A program made the translations under genes and the position numbers. Source: Corynebacterium sputi DSM 45148 (GTDB lineage: Bacteria > Actinomycetota > Actinomycetes > Mycobacteriales > Mycobacteriaceae). From it: 64,000 nucleotides of DNA. The notes under the pieces were generated by a model. It was not told the DNA's origin and did not search any database. It was given only the letters and a program-made list of their open reading frames with translations. The stretch covers positions 51,865 through 115,864 of the forward strand of contig NZ_ATYV01000011.1 in NCBI RefSeq assembly GCF_000427865.1, given 5' to 3'. Below, piece by piece: positions 27,067-36,008 of the stretch; the stretch's first letter is position 1, and every line of letters starts with the position of its first letter.

Positions 27067-28562
27067 TACTCCGCCGTGGGGCTTCCGCTCCGCGACCGGC
27101 GGAGAAGAAGCCTGACAAGAAGGACCCCGAGGAGCAGGTCGCACGGGGTGTGTTCGGCAGCGGCCGGATGACTCTGCGATGGCGGTTGACGCTGCTGACT
27201 GCGGGCATCGTCGCTGCGGCGATGACACTGATGACTGGCGCAGCGTTCCTCGCGGTGCGTGCCTCGCTGTATTACCAGGTCGATGAGAATCTCCAGCGCC
27301 AGGCCACGCAGCTCCTCAACTCTCCGTACAGCTCTGAGTTCGCTCTCGAGCCGGCGGTCACCCCTGAAGCACTGAAGATCCTCAACCCGGATCTCGATGC
27401 GATGTTCTTCGGTCCGAACCAGAACATGGCCGGCAACGGCGGGGTCATCACCCTCGGAGGACCGGAACTCGCGGTGATTCGTGGCAATCGGGTCGAGTCT
27501 TTGCGTACGGACGAGGCGACGAACAAACGTATCTATGCCTTGAATGACTCCAACGGTGGCACGATGATTCTCGCCCAGGACATGAATTCCACTGACTCTC
27601 TGTTGAGGTCCTTGGGATCTGTGCTGCTGGGTATCTCGATGCTCGGAATCTTCTTCGCATTGGGTGCCGGCATCACTGTCGCGACGGCAGGTCTGAGACC
27701 TGTCGCGGCGCTTCGCCGCGCCTCTGAACGCATCGCGTTGACGGATGAGCTGCGGCCAATCCCGGTCCGTGGTGACGATGAGCTGGCGATGCTCACCCGA
27801 AGCTTCAACGAGATGCTCGAGGCCCTCCAGGCCTCCCGTCAGCGACAGTCGGAGCTCGTCGCTGACGCTGGCCACGAACTTAAGACCCCGCTGACCTCGT
27901 TGCGCACCAACGTGGAGCTGCTGATGATGGCCAGTCGCCCGGGTGCCGTTCCGATCCCGAAGGAAGACCGCGACGCACTGGAGTCTGACGTCCTGGCTCA
28001 GATTGAGGAGATGTCTACTTTGGTGGGCGACCTCGTCGACTTGGCTAGGGAAGATGGCTCCCAGCAGGTCATCGAGCAAGTTGACCTGCGGGACGTGCTG
28101 GACAACTCTCTCAGCAGAGTTGAGCGACGTCGCCCAGATGTGACCTTCGACGTGGAATCGGTCGACTGGTACATCTTCGGTGATCCTGCGTCGCTTGGCC
28201 GCGCTGTGCTGAACCTGATGGACAACGCCGCGAAGTGGTCGCCTGCAGACGGCACTGTTCGGGTCCGGTTGGCTCCGGTGTCGGACAACCTCGTGGAGTT
28301 CACGGTTGCCGACTCCGGCCCCGGTATTCCTGAGGAGGACCGGGAGAAGGTCTTCGAGCGGTTCTATCGATCGTTGTCGTCTCGCTCTATGCCCGGCTCC
28401 GGCCTCGGCCTGGCGATCGTGCACCAGGTCATTGCTCGCCATGGCGGCACCATCAACGTGGAGGAGTCGGCAGACGGAGGTGCCCTCATGCGGGTGTGCC
28501 TGCCCGGATCGCCGAATTCGTCCGATGAACAGTTGACTGTGTCGGTCTCGGTGGAGGAATAG
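27063..28562 (+). CDS. mprB: Sensor histidine kinase MprB
   Basis: The 499-residue kinase starts at a GTG that overlaps the mprA stop. It has a basic N-terminus, a membrane segment at about residues 40-62, an extracytoplasmic domain of about 120 residues, a second membrane segment near 182-204, then HAMP, HisKA (phosphorylated His in [13 protein letters not shown]) and a HATPase domain ([29 protein letters not shown]). It senses misfolded protein or cell-wall stress in relatives. The protease encoded next is the usual target of the pathway. Confidence 0.92.
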   Translation: MILRRGASAPRPAEKKPDKKDPEEQVARGVFGSGRMTLRWRLTLLTAGIVAAAMTLMTGAAFLAVRASLYYQVDENLQRQATQLLNSPYSSEFALEPAVTPEALKILNPDLDAMFFGPNQNMAGNGGVITLGGPELAVIRGNRVESLRTDEATNKRIYALNDSNGGTMILAQDMNSTDSLLRSLGSVLLGISMLGIFFALGAGITVATAGLRPVAALRRASERIALTDELRPIPVRGDDELAMLTRSFNEMLEALQASRQRQSELVADAGHELKTPLTSLRTNVELLMMASRPGAVPIPKEDRDALESDVLAQIEEMSTLVGDLVDLAREDGSQQVIEQVDLRDVLDNSLSRVERRRPDVTFDVESVDWYIFGDPASLGRAVLNLMDNAAKWSPADGTVRVRLAPVSDNLVEFTVADSGPGIPEEDREKVFERFYRSLSSRSMPGSGLGLAIVHQVIARHGGTINVEESADGGALMRVCLPGSPNSSDEQLTVSVSVEE

Positions 28563-28631
28563 CGCCTCCGACCTCGGTGAAAACCGAGTCGGGAGCTCAT
28601 GCTGTGACGCTCTGCTTAAACTTCCGGGAAG

Positions 28632-28643
28632 TTCTCAGCGAAC
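28632..28643 (+). promoter_or_regulatory. Possible MprA box upstream of htrA
   Basis: TTCTCAGCGAAC matches 11 of 12 bases of the motif before mprA and stands at almost the same distance from the start codon. Confidence 0.5.
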
Positions 28644-28672
28644 TGCCAGGGGCGGGGTGCATGCTGGCATCC

Positions 28673-29890
28673 ATGACACAGAGCGGAAGTGGAAATGGTG
28701 GCGACTGGTCGACGCAGGGGAACCCCGCCCCCGGGTTCACCGACCCGAATTACGTGCAGGCTCCGCCCCCGCCGCAGCAGGCTTCTCCCGCAGAACCGAA
28801 GAAGAGCCGTGGCCTCGGCGCATTGGCCATTGCCGCTCTGATGATCGGGTCTGCGGCTGTAGGTGGCGTGGCAGGCGGTTTCGTCGCTAGCAATGGCGAT
28901 CAGGCTGCGCCGACGAACGTTAGCCAGGGCAACTCCCTAGAGCGGCCGGGCCAGGACCGTAGTGAACCGGCCCCAGAAGGCTCGGTGGAGGAGGTCGCTC
29001 AGGCAGTGTTGCCGAGCGTTGTCTCCATTGAGGTCAGTACCCCTGCTGGCACCGAGTCGGGTTCAGGCTCGATTCTGTCCTCTGATGGCAAGGTGCTGAC
29101 GAACGAGCACGTCGTTGCCAACGCAAACGCTCAAGGCTCTCAGATGACGGTCTTGCTGTACGACGGCTCTGTCCACGAAGCCACCTACATCGCCGGCCAC
29201 GCTCAGTCGGACATTGCAGTGATTCAGATCGAGGGCGTGAGTAATCTGCAGCCGATCACCCTCGGCAACTCCGATTCGGTCCAGGTCGGACAGGACGTCA
29301 TTGCCGTCGGTTCACCGTTGGGTCTGTCATCGACTGTCACCTCCGGCATCGTCTCTGCCAAGAATCGCCCGGTCACCGCGATGGGCCAGGACGGTGAGGC
29401 CTCAGTGATCGACGCAATCCAGACTGATGCAGCGATTAACCCGGGTAACTCCGGTGGTGCTCTCGTCGACATGGAAGGCAACCTCGTCGGTGTTCCTTCG
29501 GTAATTGCGTCCAACACGGATGCCGCTGGCCAGGCCGGAAGTATTGGTCTCGGCTTCGCCATACCGGTGAATCAGGCCCGCAGGATCGCCGAAGAACTCA
29601 TCGACACGCAGTCGGTGCAAATGCCCGCAATTAACGCACAGATTGATACTCGCTCAGTCAACGGGGCTTTGGTCGGAGAGGTCTTCCCCGGTGGTGCTGC
29701 TGCCGGCGCTGGACTTCAGCCCGGGGATCTGATCACTGAAGTGGACGGTCGCCGCATTGATTCTGGTCTGACATTGATCGCAGCTATCCGATCCCAGCAG
29801 GTTGGGGACACCCTCACCCTGACGGTCGAAAACACCGAGAACGGTGAGCAGCGTGAGGTTCCCGTCACTTTGGAAGCCGCGCGTGAATAG
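28673..29890 (+). CDS. htrA: HtrA/PepD-type membrane serine protease with PDZ domain
   Basis: The 405-residue protein has a Pro-rich cytoplasmic N-terminus, one membrane segment at about residues 45-68, a trypsin-like domain with the catalytic His in LTNEHVV, Asp in AQSDIAVIQ and Ser in NPGNSGGAL, and a C-terminal PDZ domain (GEVFPGGAAAGAGLQPGDLI). It degrades or refolds damaged envelope proteins. I chose the ATG at 28673; ATG 28661 is possible. Position after mprAB and the shared upstream motif suggest control by MprA. Confidence 0.92.
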   Translation: MTQSGSGNGGDWSTQGNPAPGFTDPNYVQAPPPPQQASPAEPKKSRGLGALAIAALMIGSAAVGGVAGGFVASNGDQAAPTNVSQGNSLERPGQDRSEPAPEGSVEEVAQAVLPSVVSIEVSTPAGTESGSGSILSSDGKVLTNEHVVANANAQGSQMTVLLYDGSVHEATYIAGHAQSDIAVIQIEGVSNLQPITLGNSDSVQVGQDVIAVGSPLGLSSTVTSGIVSAKNRPVTAMGQDGEASVIDAIQTDAAINPGNSGGALVDMEGNLVGVPSVIASNTDAAGQAGSIGLGFAIPVNQARRIAEELIDTQSVQMPAINAQIDTRSVNGALVGEVFPGGAAAGAGLQPGDLITEVDGRRIDSGLTLIAAIRSQQVGDTLTLTVENTENGEQREVPVTLEAARE

Positions 29891-29981
29891 TCACGCAAAT
29901 ATCAGGGGTTGTGTCGGGTGGAGAACTGTTGAATGCTGAACAGGCTACTTCATCACAAAAATCATTTTGACGGAGGTTCCC

Positions 29982-30566
29982 GTGTTTAACGGTACTGAGC
30001 AGGACATTCACATCGAGGACGGCTTAGTCGAGGGTTTTGAACCTGATGAAGGTTCTTTGGCTGAGGTAGAAGGTCTCCTTGAGGACGAGCTCCTCAAGCG
30101 GCGGGCACTTGTAGTGCTCGTGGGGGACCGGGTGCTCGGGGACGACCGCACCGGAACATTGATGGCGGAGCTTCTCGACGAAGAGGGCTTCGGCGTCGAC
30201 GCCATTGTTACCGCTGCGCCGGACGTCGATAGCGTCCGTAAGACTTTGGAGACTGCCGTCGTCGGTGGTGCTGATCTGGTGATCACTGTTGGTGGTGTCA
30301 GCGTGGCGCCACGAGATCAGGTGCCTGAAGCCACCGGTGAGGTCATGGACATGCGTGTCACGGGCCTTGAGGAAGCAGTGCGTTCGTCAGGTCTAGCCGT
30401 GGGATCCTTTGAGGCCGGGCTGTCTCGAGGAATGGCCGGTGTGTCTGGTCAGACCGTGATTGTGAACCTGGCGGACTCTCGTTCAGCCATCCGGGATGGA
30501 ATGGCCACGGTCCTGCCGATGGTGAAGCACCTCTGCGATGATCTGGGTCGCTGGAGCGTGCAGTGA
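29982..30566 (+). CDS. MoaB/Mog-like molybdopterin-binding domain protein
   Basis: The 194-residue product has the MogA/MoaB fold (VVLVGDRVLGDDRTGTLMAELL, then VITVGGVSVAPRDQVPEAT). In active MogA the second block is normally SGGTGLTPRDVTPE; here the glycine-threonine-glycine part is changed to GGVSV, so adenylyl transfer to molybdopterin may be lost. The GTG at 29982 is chosen because GGAGG lies five bases upstream. The short gene at 30563 overlaps its stop. Confidence 0.78.
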   Translation: MFNGTEQDIHIEDGLVEGFEPDEGSLAEVEGLLEDELLKRRALVVLVGDRVLGDDRTGTLMAELLDEEGFGVDAIVTAAPDVDSVRKTLETAVVGGADLVITVGGVSVAPRDQVPEATGEVMDMRVTGLEEAVRSSGLAVGSFEAGLSRGMAGVSGQTVIVNLADSRSAIRDGMATVLPMVKHLCDDLGRWSVQ

Positions 30567-30760
30567 CGCGGAGGCCACGGCGCCGGGTGGAGTACGGGGA
30601 CCTGAAAAAGTCCCGGCGCACCGAAAGGGAGGTGGCCTCCTCTACCGCGGTAACCGGGGGTAATCACGGGGCCGATAGCGAATCCGTGCGTCCCGGTGCA
30701 GGGGACGGGACTTTCGACCGCGAGTTCTGGGACCGAGAGAAGCCACCGCACTGGGGCTGA
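30563..30760 (+). CDS. Small conserved hypothetical protein
   Basis: The GTG start overlaps the stop of the Mog-like gene by four bases, so it is probably translated by coupling. The 65-residue protein is very basic at the N-terminus (RRPRRRVEYGDLKKSRR) and ends FDREFWDREKPPHWG, a Trp/Pro motif that looks like a short binding peptide. No domain is recognised. It is convergent with mscL. Confidence 0.55.
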   Translation: MTRRPRRRVEYGDLKKSRRTEREVASSTAVTGGNHGADSESVRPGAGDGTFDREFWDREKPPHWG

Positions 30761-30779
30761 GGTGGCGCTCGGAACGGGC

Positions 30780-31289
30780 CTACTTCTGGTCGGTATCCTT
30801 TACCGAATCAGGGGAGATGTCCTTGGCAGTGATCGCCGTTGAGTCATCCGACGGAAAGGCGTGGCGGCCTTCCGGAGCGCCCTCTGCCGACTGCGCCAGC
30901 AAGTCGCGGATCTCGGTGAGCAGTGCGGTCTCGGTGACCACCTCTGCCTCGCCCTGCTCCTCCTTGGTCTCACGCAAGGAGTTGAGCTTGTTCATCGGCA
31001 GCACGATGACGAAGTAGACGACAGCGGCGACCAGCAGGAAGTTGATCGCTGCGGTGATCACGGCGCCGAAGTTCAGGTAGGTTCCTTCGGTTCCCGGGAT
31101 GATGTAGAAGCCCAGTCCGGCGGTCGCCTGGTCAACGTTGCCGATCGAGCCGGCGGCGTTGATCAGTGGCTGGATCAGCTGGTCGGTAAACGAGCTCACG
31201 ATGGAGGTGAAAGCCGCACCGATCACGACACCGACCGCGAGGTCGATAACGTTGCCGCGCATGATGAAGTCTCTGAAACCCTTGAACAT
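30780..31289 (-). CDS. mscL: Large-conductance mechanosensitive channel
   Basis: MscL opens under membrane tension and releases solutes during osmotic downshock. The start MFKGFRDFIMRGNVIDLAVGV is diagnostic, and two membrane helices (about residues 15-40 and 75-98) follow. At 169 residues it is longer than the usual 130-150; the extra length is a charged, disordered C-terminal tail after the cytoplasmic helix (TEIRDLLAQ). Confidence 0.95.
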   Translation of the reverse strand: MFKGFRDFIMRGNVIDLAVGVVIGAAFTSIVSSFTDQLIQPLINAAGSIGNVDQATAGLGFYIIPGTEGTYLNFGAVITAAINFLLVAAVVYFVIVLPMNKLNSLRETKEEQGEAEVVTETALLTEIRDLLAQSAEGAPEGRHAFPSDDSTAITAKDISPDSVKDTDQK

Positions 31290-31410
31290 GGAGTGTCCTA
31301 ACGTCGAATGGAGGGTGTAGTTATCGGGAGGGGTATGAACACCGTTATAGTCGCCAGACGCTGACCTTTGTTACAGGCAATAGTGAAAAAGTGATGGAAT
31401 CCGCAGACAT

Positions 31411-32016
31411 TCAACCGTTGTGAGACAGAATTACCGTCAGCCCAGGTCCCAGCCCGGCGGCGGCTATTGCCGCTGCGGAGTCGGGATCAGTCGCTAGGAG
31501 GAGCCGCCCGTCGGTGGGTGTTGAGATCACCCGGGCGCCCCGTGCGATCGCCAGCACGGAGCCGGGTTCTTCACCGGCAGTGAGGACGTCCACCCGGTCG
31601 CCCGTGCGGAGCATCGGGGTCAATCCGGAGTCCTGTGGCGTGACCGCCACGACGTCAGCCTCTGGGTCTGCGGTGAGGAGCTCCGCCAGCCGGCCACCGG
31701 CCAGGCGCTGCTCGGTGAGAATCTCCCCGGCTGCGACCGGTCCTGCTACGTACCGGCCAGTGGCGGCCTCTCGGTCGACCACGCCCTCGGGTACAGACTC
31801 CGTCGGAAACTCCCGAATGGTTACATCGGAGTCCTCCAGCACTGTCCCGGCGTCGAAAGACCGCGATGCCACGACGACTTGCGTCATTCCTCGACTAGGT
31901 CCGATCGCATCAACGACCAATGCCCCCGCCGCCACTGCCAGCAGCACCCCGGCAAGGATTCTGCGACGTAGCTGCCGAGCACGCGGACCCGGCCCAGTCA
32001 CCATCGACATATCCAC
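31411..32016 (-). CDS. SAF domain-containing membrane protein
   Basis: The 201-residue protein has an N-terminal membrane segment (RRILAGVLLAVAAGALVVDAI in part, about residues 18-38) followed by a SAF domain (VVVASRSFDAGTVLEDSDV, PVAAGEILTEQRL). This is the fold of CpaB/FlgA pilus assembly proteins, and homologues sit next to mscL and the folate cyclo-ligase gene in other corynebacteria. GTG 32016 is preferred: GGGGGA lies six bases upstream. No pilus genes are near, so the role is open. Confidence 0.75.
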   Translation of the reverse strand: MDMSMVTGPGPRARQLRRRILAGVLLAVAAGALVVDAIGPSRGMTQVVVASRSFDAGTVLEDSDVTIREFPTESVPEGVVDREAATGRYVAGPVAAGEILTEQRLAGGRLAELLTADPEADVVAVTPQDSGLTPMLRTGDRVDVLTAGEEPGSVLAIARGARVISTPTDGRLLLATDPDSAAAIAAAGLGPGLTVILSHNG

Positions 32017-32074
32017 CGTTGTTCCCCCTTCGTCCACCTGCCCCTTCACTCAGTTAGACGTGACGGACAGGGGC

Positions 32075-32662
32075 TCAGGTTCCCGAATTTCCTCCGGCGG
32101 TGAGAATTCCGTCTGCGGTGACGATCATGTCGGCTGGACGGTCGTGGTCGTCGAACGGCACTGACTCGACCACCTCGCCGCTGTGCACGACCACAACCAG
32201 CAGGCCAGTTGCGTGCTGAAGGCTCCGGTCGTAATAGCCAGCGCCGCGGCCCAGGCGCATTCCGGTGACGTCTGCGGCCAACGCAGGGAGCAACACGACG
32301 TCCGCATCGGCCAAGGCAGTAGGTGGTCGAGTCTCTCCCGCTGGCTCTGCGAGTCCGAAGCGCCCGGTCCTTAGCGCACCGTTGTAAGTGCCCCATAACA
32401 GCGGAGCGGGAAGGCCCGGTGGACAGACCGGGAGCAACACCGTGTCGGCAATTGCAGAAATGTCGTCCACGAAATCCACAGTCGCGCCGGGCTCTGTGCC
32501 GATCGGCACGTGTGCCGCCACGGTTAGCGAATCAGACTCTCGGGCAAGGTCCGTGAGGAGGGTGTGGAGGTGGTGGGAGAGGGAAACGTCGTAAAGCGAA
32601 CGCTCGTCGACGGTCAACTGACGTCGGCGCTCAAGCACGTGCGCGCGGAGGGTGGCTTTCAT
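32075..32662 (-). CDS. fthC: 5-formyltetrahydrofolate cyclo-ligase
   Basis: The enzyme converts 5-formyltetrahydrofolate to 5,10-methenyltetrahydrofolate with ATP. The 195-residue product has the C-terminal family motif MRLGRGAGYYDRSL for ATP and Mg binding and an N-terminal basic helix (RAHVLERRRQL). A -10 (TAGGCT) six bases before the ATG predicts a leaderless message divergent from galU. The symbol is one of several in use for this enzyme. Confidence 0.9.
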   Translation of the reverse strand: MKATLRAHVLERRRQLTVDERSLYDVSLSHHLHTLLTDLARESDSLTVAAHVPIGTEPGATVDFVDDISAIADTVLLPVCPPGLPAPLLWGTYNGALRTGRFGLAEPAGETRPPTALADADVVLLPALAADVTGMRLGRGAGYYDRSLQHATGLLVVVVHSGEVVESVPFDDHDRPADMIVTADGILTAGGNSGT

Positions 32663-32720
32663 GTCAGAAGCCTAGCTTCGACACGAGTGTTACCTTCCTG
32701 TGACTGATGTGACGACAGGG

Positions 32721-32726
32721 TAGAGT
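32721..32726 (+). promoter_or_regulatory. Promoter -10 of galU, leaderless
   Basis: TAGAGT lies six bases before the galU ATG. There is no ribosome site in between, which fits a leaderless transcript. Confidence 0.6.
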
Positions 32727-32732
32727 TTCACT

Positions 32733-33689
32733 ATGTCTTCCTCGACAACTTCCACGGACCAGCCCACCCGCAACGCGATCCGCACGGCAATCGTGCCCGC
32801 GGCCGGCATGGGAACTCGATTCCTGCCGGCTACGAAGACCGTGCCGAAGGAGTTGTTGCCCGTCGTTGATACCCCGGGCATCGAGCTCATCGCGGAGGAG
32901 GCGCATGCTGCAGGCGCCGAGCGCCTAGCCGTGGTCACCGCGCCCCACAAGGATGGCGTGCTCAATCACTTCAAGGCACGCCCGGACCTGGAGGAGACCC
33001 TGCGTGAGCGCGGCAAGCACTCTATCGCCGACAAGGTGAACCGTGCAGTCGAGGTTATTGACGTGGAGTCCGTGATTCAGGAAAAGCCGCTGGGCCTTGG
33101 CCACGCGGTGCTTGTTGCTGAGCCGCTGCTCGGCGGCGACGAAGATGCGGTTGCAGTTTTGCTTCCGGACGACATGGTTATGCCCATGGGTGTCCTAGAG
33201 CGCATGATTCAGGTCCGTGAGGAATTCGGCGGCTCGGTGCTCTGTGCGATTGAGCTGCCGCGCGAAGAGGTCTCCAGCTACGGCGTATTCACTCTCGATG
33301 AGTCTGAGCAGCTGCCGGAAGGGTGGGACGACACCCGCGGTGTCCTTGGAATGGTGGAAAAGCCAGACCCGGAGGACGCTCCGTCCAACTTCGCGGCGAT
33401 TGGCCGATACCTGCTGGACCGCAAGATCTTTGATGCGCTGCGTCGTATCCCCCGCGGTAAGGGTGGCGAGTACCAGCTCACGGACGCAATTGAGCTGCTG
33501 ATCAGCGAAGGTCACCCAGTCCACATCGTTGTGCACCAGGGCTTCCGCCACGACCTGGGTAACCCCGGCGGCTTCATCCGCGCCTGCATCGACTTCGGTC
33601 TGCGTGATGATGAGTACGGCCCCGGTCTGCGTCGCTACATCGAGGCTCGGATCAAGGAATCCGACGAATCAGTCATTCCCGAGCACTAG
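32733..33689 (+). CDS. galU: UTP--glucose-1-phosphate uridylyltransferase
   Basis: GalU makes UDP-glucose from UTP and glucose-1-phosphate, a precursor of cell-wall arabinogalactan sugars and of trehalose. The 318-residue protein shows the nucleotide-binding loop PAAGMGTRFLPATK, the PKELLPVVD block, and EKPLGLGHAV and VEKPDPEDAPSN in the catalytic core. It is followed after 39 bases by glp, as in C. glutamicum. Confidence 0.95.
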   Translation: MSSSTTSTDQPTRNAIRTAIVPAAGMGTRFLPATKTVPKELLPVVDTPGIELIAEEAHAAGAERLAVVTAPHKDGVLNHFKARPDLEETLRERGKHSIADKVNRAVEVIDVESVIQEKPLGLGHAVLVAEPLLGGDEDAVAVLLPDDMVMPMGVLERMIQVREEFGGSVLCAIELPREEVSSYGVFTLDESEQLPEGWDDTRGVLGMVEKPDPEDAPSNFAAIGRYLLDRKIFDALRRIPRGKGGEYQLTDAIELLISEGHPVHIVVHQGFRHDLGNPGGFIRACIDFGLRDDEYGPGLRRYIEARIKESDESVIPEH

Positions 33690-33728
33690 GACATTGCCGG
33701 GCTCAATGTCCGTGAGAGAGGAAGCTTG

Positions 33729-35000
33729 ATGCGATCGGTGGAGGAGCAGCTTTCTGCTGTGACCGCCGCGGCTGCGATGCCGGATCCGGTGAGGCTCGAC
33801 ATTTCCTCGGCGCTTGGTTTAATGAGTGCCGAAGATGTCGTGTCCGAAATTCAGATGCCAGCGTTCTCGCAGGCTGCCATCGACGGTTACGCCGTCCGCG
33901 CCGTTGACATCAACGGTGATTTCGCCAGGCGTGGCGATCAGCGGGATGAGGAAGAGCCCCGTCGCGGTGCCGTGGAACTGCCTGTCGTCGGTGAGGTCCC
34001 TGCAGGCTCAGCTCAACCGCTGAAGCTCCAGCCCAATCAGGCAGTTCGGGTTTACACCGGGGCGCCTTTGCCGACATTGGCCGACGCAGTGCTGCCGTTG
34101 GACTGGACTGAGCGTGCCGGATCGCGGATCACGGTCAGCCGGTCGGTGTCCTCAGGTGATTTCGTGCGCAGGCCAGGCGATGATGTGCAGGTCGGAGACA
34201 TCGTGGTCTCCGCTGGGCAGGTCATCTCCCCGGCACAGATCGGCTTGCTGGCGTCGGTGGGTCGCGCCAAGGTTCTGGTGCATCCGCGCCCGCGGGTGTC
34301 GGTGATGTCGATCGGGCAGGAACTCATTGATCTCGGTGGCGCGCCGAAGCAGGGCCAGGTCTATGACGTGAACTCGTATTCCCTTGCTGCGGCCGCCCGC
34401 GATGCCGGTGCGGATGTGACTCGTGTCGGCATCACTGTAGGCGAGCCGGCGCACATTCGAGACTTGCTCAAAGAGCAGTTGCGTCGCTCCGAGGTCCTCA
34501 TCATCGCCGGCGCCGTTGGTGGCGACGCAGGCCAGGAGTTCCGACAAGTCCTCGAGGAGCTCGGGACCATCGAGTACAACCGCATAGCTATGCATCCAGG
34601 TTCGGTTCAGGGCTTCGGCTTCCTGGGCGAGGACCGCGTTCCTACATTCCTGCTTACCGGCAACCCGATCGGTGCGCTGGTCGCCTTCGAGGTGATGGTC
34701 CGTCCGCTGATTCGCATTGCCCTCGGCAAGAGAAATGCACGGCGCCGCACCGTCAGCGCCAGGTGTATGTCCAACCTCGATTCCGTTGAGGGCCGTCGTG
34801 GATATATTCGCGCCCGGCTGATGCGTGACCGTGAGACCCGCGACTACCTGGTCCAGCCATTGAGCGGCAGTGACGGACGGCAGACCCATTTGCTCGCCGG
34901 ATTGTCTGAGGCCAACTGCCTCATCGTGATCGACGAAGATTCTCCCGGGGTCCGTGCGGGTGACTCCGTCGACGTCCTGTTCCTGTCCAGACTCGGCTGA
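33729..35000 (+). CDS. glp: Gephyrin-like molybdotransferase Glp (MoeA homologue)
   Basis: The 423-residue product has the MoeA/gephyrin architecture: an N-terminal domain with AFSQAAIDGYAVRA, a MoCF domain and a C-terminal barrel. Position next to galU and near glpR identifies it with Glp of Corynebacterium, which has been described as binding FtsZ and linking division with polar growth. The MoCF signature is altered (IIAGAVGGDAGQEF instead of TSGGVSxGxxD), which fits a scaffold more than an enzyme. The ATG at 33729 follows GAGAGGAA. Confidence 0.85.
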   Translation: MRSVEEQLSAVTAAAAMPDPVRLDISSALGLMSAEDVVSEIQMPAFSQAAIDGYAVRAVDINGDFARRGDQRDEEEPRRGAVELPVVGEVPAGSAQPLKLQPNQAVRVYTGAPLPTLADAVLPLDWTERAGSRITVSRSVSSGDFVRRPGDDVQVGDIVVSAGQVISPAQIGLLASVGRAKVLVHPRPRVSVMSIGQELIDLGGAPKQGQVYDVNSYSLAAAARDAGADVTRVGITVGEPAHIRDLLKEQLRRSEVLIIAGAVGGDAGQEFRQVLEELGTIEYNRIAMHPGSVQGFGFLGEDRVPTFLLTGNPIGALVAFEVMVRPLIRIALGKRNARRRTVSARCMSNLDSVEGRRGYIRARLMRDRETRDYLVQPLSGSDGRQTHLLAGLSEANCLIVIDEDSPGVRAGDSVDVLFLSRLG

Positions 35001-35008
35001 CTGAGACC

Positions 35009-35650
35009 ATGCGCACCGAACGGGTGAAGGTAGGTGCGGGCGTCGTGAGGCTTCGCCCAGGGAAGCGTTCCGACGCCCCCGCCTGGAGCATCGCCCGCCT
35101 GCGCGATCGGGACGCACTGGAAAAGGTAGAGCCGACCATCTCCGATCCGTGGGAGGTGGCGAACACAAAGCGGCGCTATCGGAAGTTGTTGTCGACCGCC
35201 CGCAAGATGGAGGCGGAGCACACTGCTGTAGTGGCGGTCATCGAAGTCAACGGCAGATTCGCCGGGGAGCTGACCCTCGGTGGGGTCCGAGGGTTCCCGT
35301 CCTCCACCTGTTGGATCGGCTACTGGGTCTCGTCGGAATACGCAGGTGGGGGAGTGGGGACGGCGGCGGTAGCGCTGGCCGTCGATTACGCACGGGCGAT
35401 GGGCATTCATCGGATTGAGGCCACGGTTCTGGAGGAGAACGTGGCCTCCCGGGCGATCTTGGCGCGATGTGGATTCCAGGAAGAAGGGGTAGCGCGGTCG
35501 TTATTCAACATCGACGGCCGGTGGCGAGACCACATCCTAGTCGCGCGTCTGGCGGCTGATCCGCCGTCTCCGACGGTGGCTCATTTGGATCGAAGTGGAC
35601 ATCTCTCAATCCTGCGTGGAGAAGAACTACCCGGTATCGAAAATCATTGA
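35009..35650 (+). CDS. GNAT family acetyltransferase, RimJ/RimL type
   Basis: The 213-residue protein is an N-acetyltransferase of the RimJ type: WIGYWVSSEYAGGGVGTAAVAL contains the acetyl-CoA loop (cut in homologues as Q/RxxGxG), followed by HRIEATVLEENVASRAILARCGF. It lies eight bases after glp and is conserved between glp and glpR. The substrate is unknown; ribosomal or division proteins are possible by context. Confidence 0.85.
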   Translation: MRTERVKVGAGVVRLRPGKRSDAPAWSIARLRDRDALEKVEPTISDPWEVANTKRRYRKLLSTARKMEAEHTAVVAVIEVNGRFAGELTLGGVRGFPSSTCWIGYWVSSEYAGGGVGTAAVALAVDYARAMGIHRIEATVLEENVASRAILARCGFQEEGVARSLFNIDGRWRDHILVARLAADPPSPTVAHLDRSGHLSILRGEELPGIENH

Positions 35651-35823
35651 GAATAATGGTATCTCATATTCGATTTTTAGTGAACGCAGTTTATCGTCCT
35701 GTCATCTGAGTGGGTCAATGGTGGTTACTGTGATCCGCCAAGTGGCCAGCTGTCACATCAACTACTTGAGGCGCGATCGCACCTTTCGTAACTTCAACAT
35801 CAATGTGAACCGCAGTTGCACGC

Positions 35824-35866
35824 AATACGGGTGAAAAATTAACTTCGGGTTACCCGTATTTAGGGT
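35824..35866 (+). promoter_or_regulatory. Inverted repeat and promoter upstream of glpR
   Basis: AATACGGGT (35824-35832) and ACCCGTATT (35852-35860) form a perfect nine-base inverted repeat. A promoter-like pair, TTAACT and TAGGGT with a 16-base spacer, overlaps its right arm. It could be a terminator for the GNAT gene or an operator for glpR. Confidence 0.5.
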
Positions 35867-36008
35867 ACTTGAGCTGCGCAGACAAGGGATGTGAGCTAAA
35901 GGACCGGCGTGCCGTGCGCCACCAAACAGGATTCACAAGTAGTGTGATGGCAGGTAGTCAGGTCGGGGAAGGACCTGGTTCGTACGTAAAACAGGAGGAG
36001 AATCCGGC

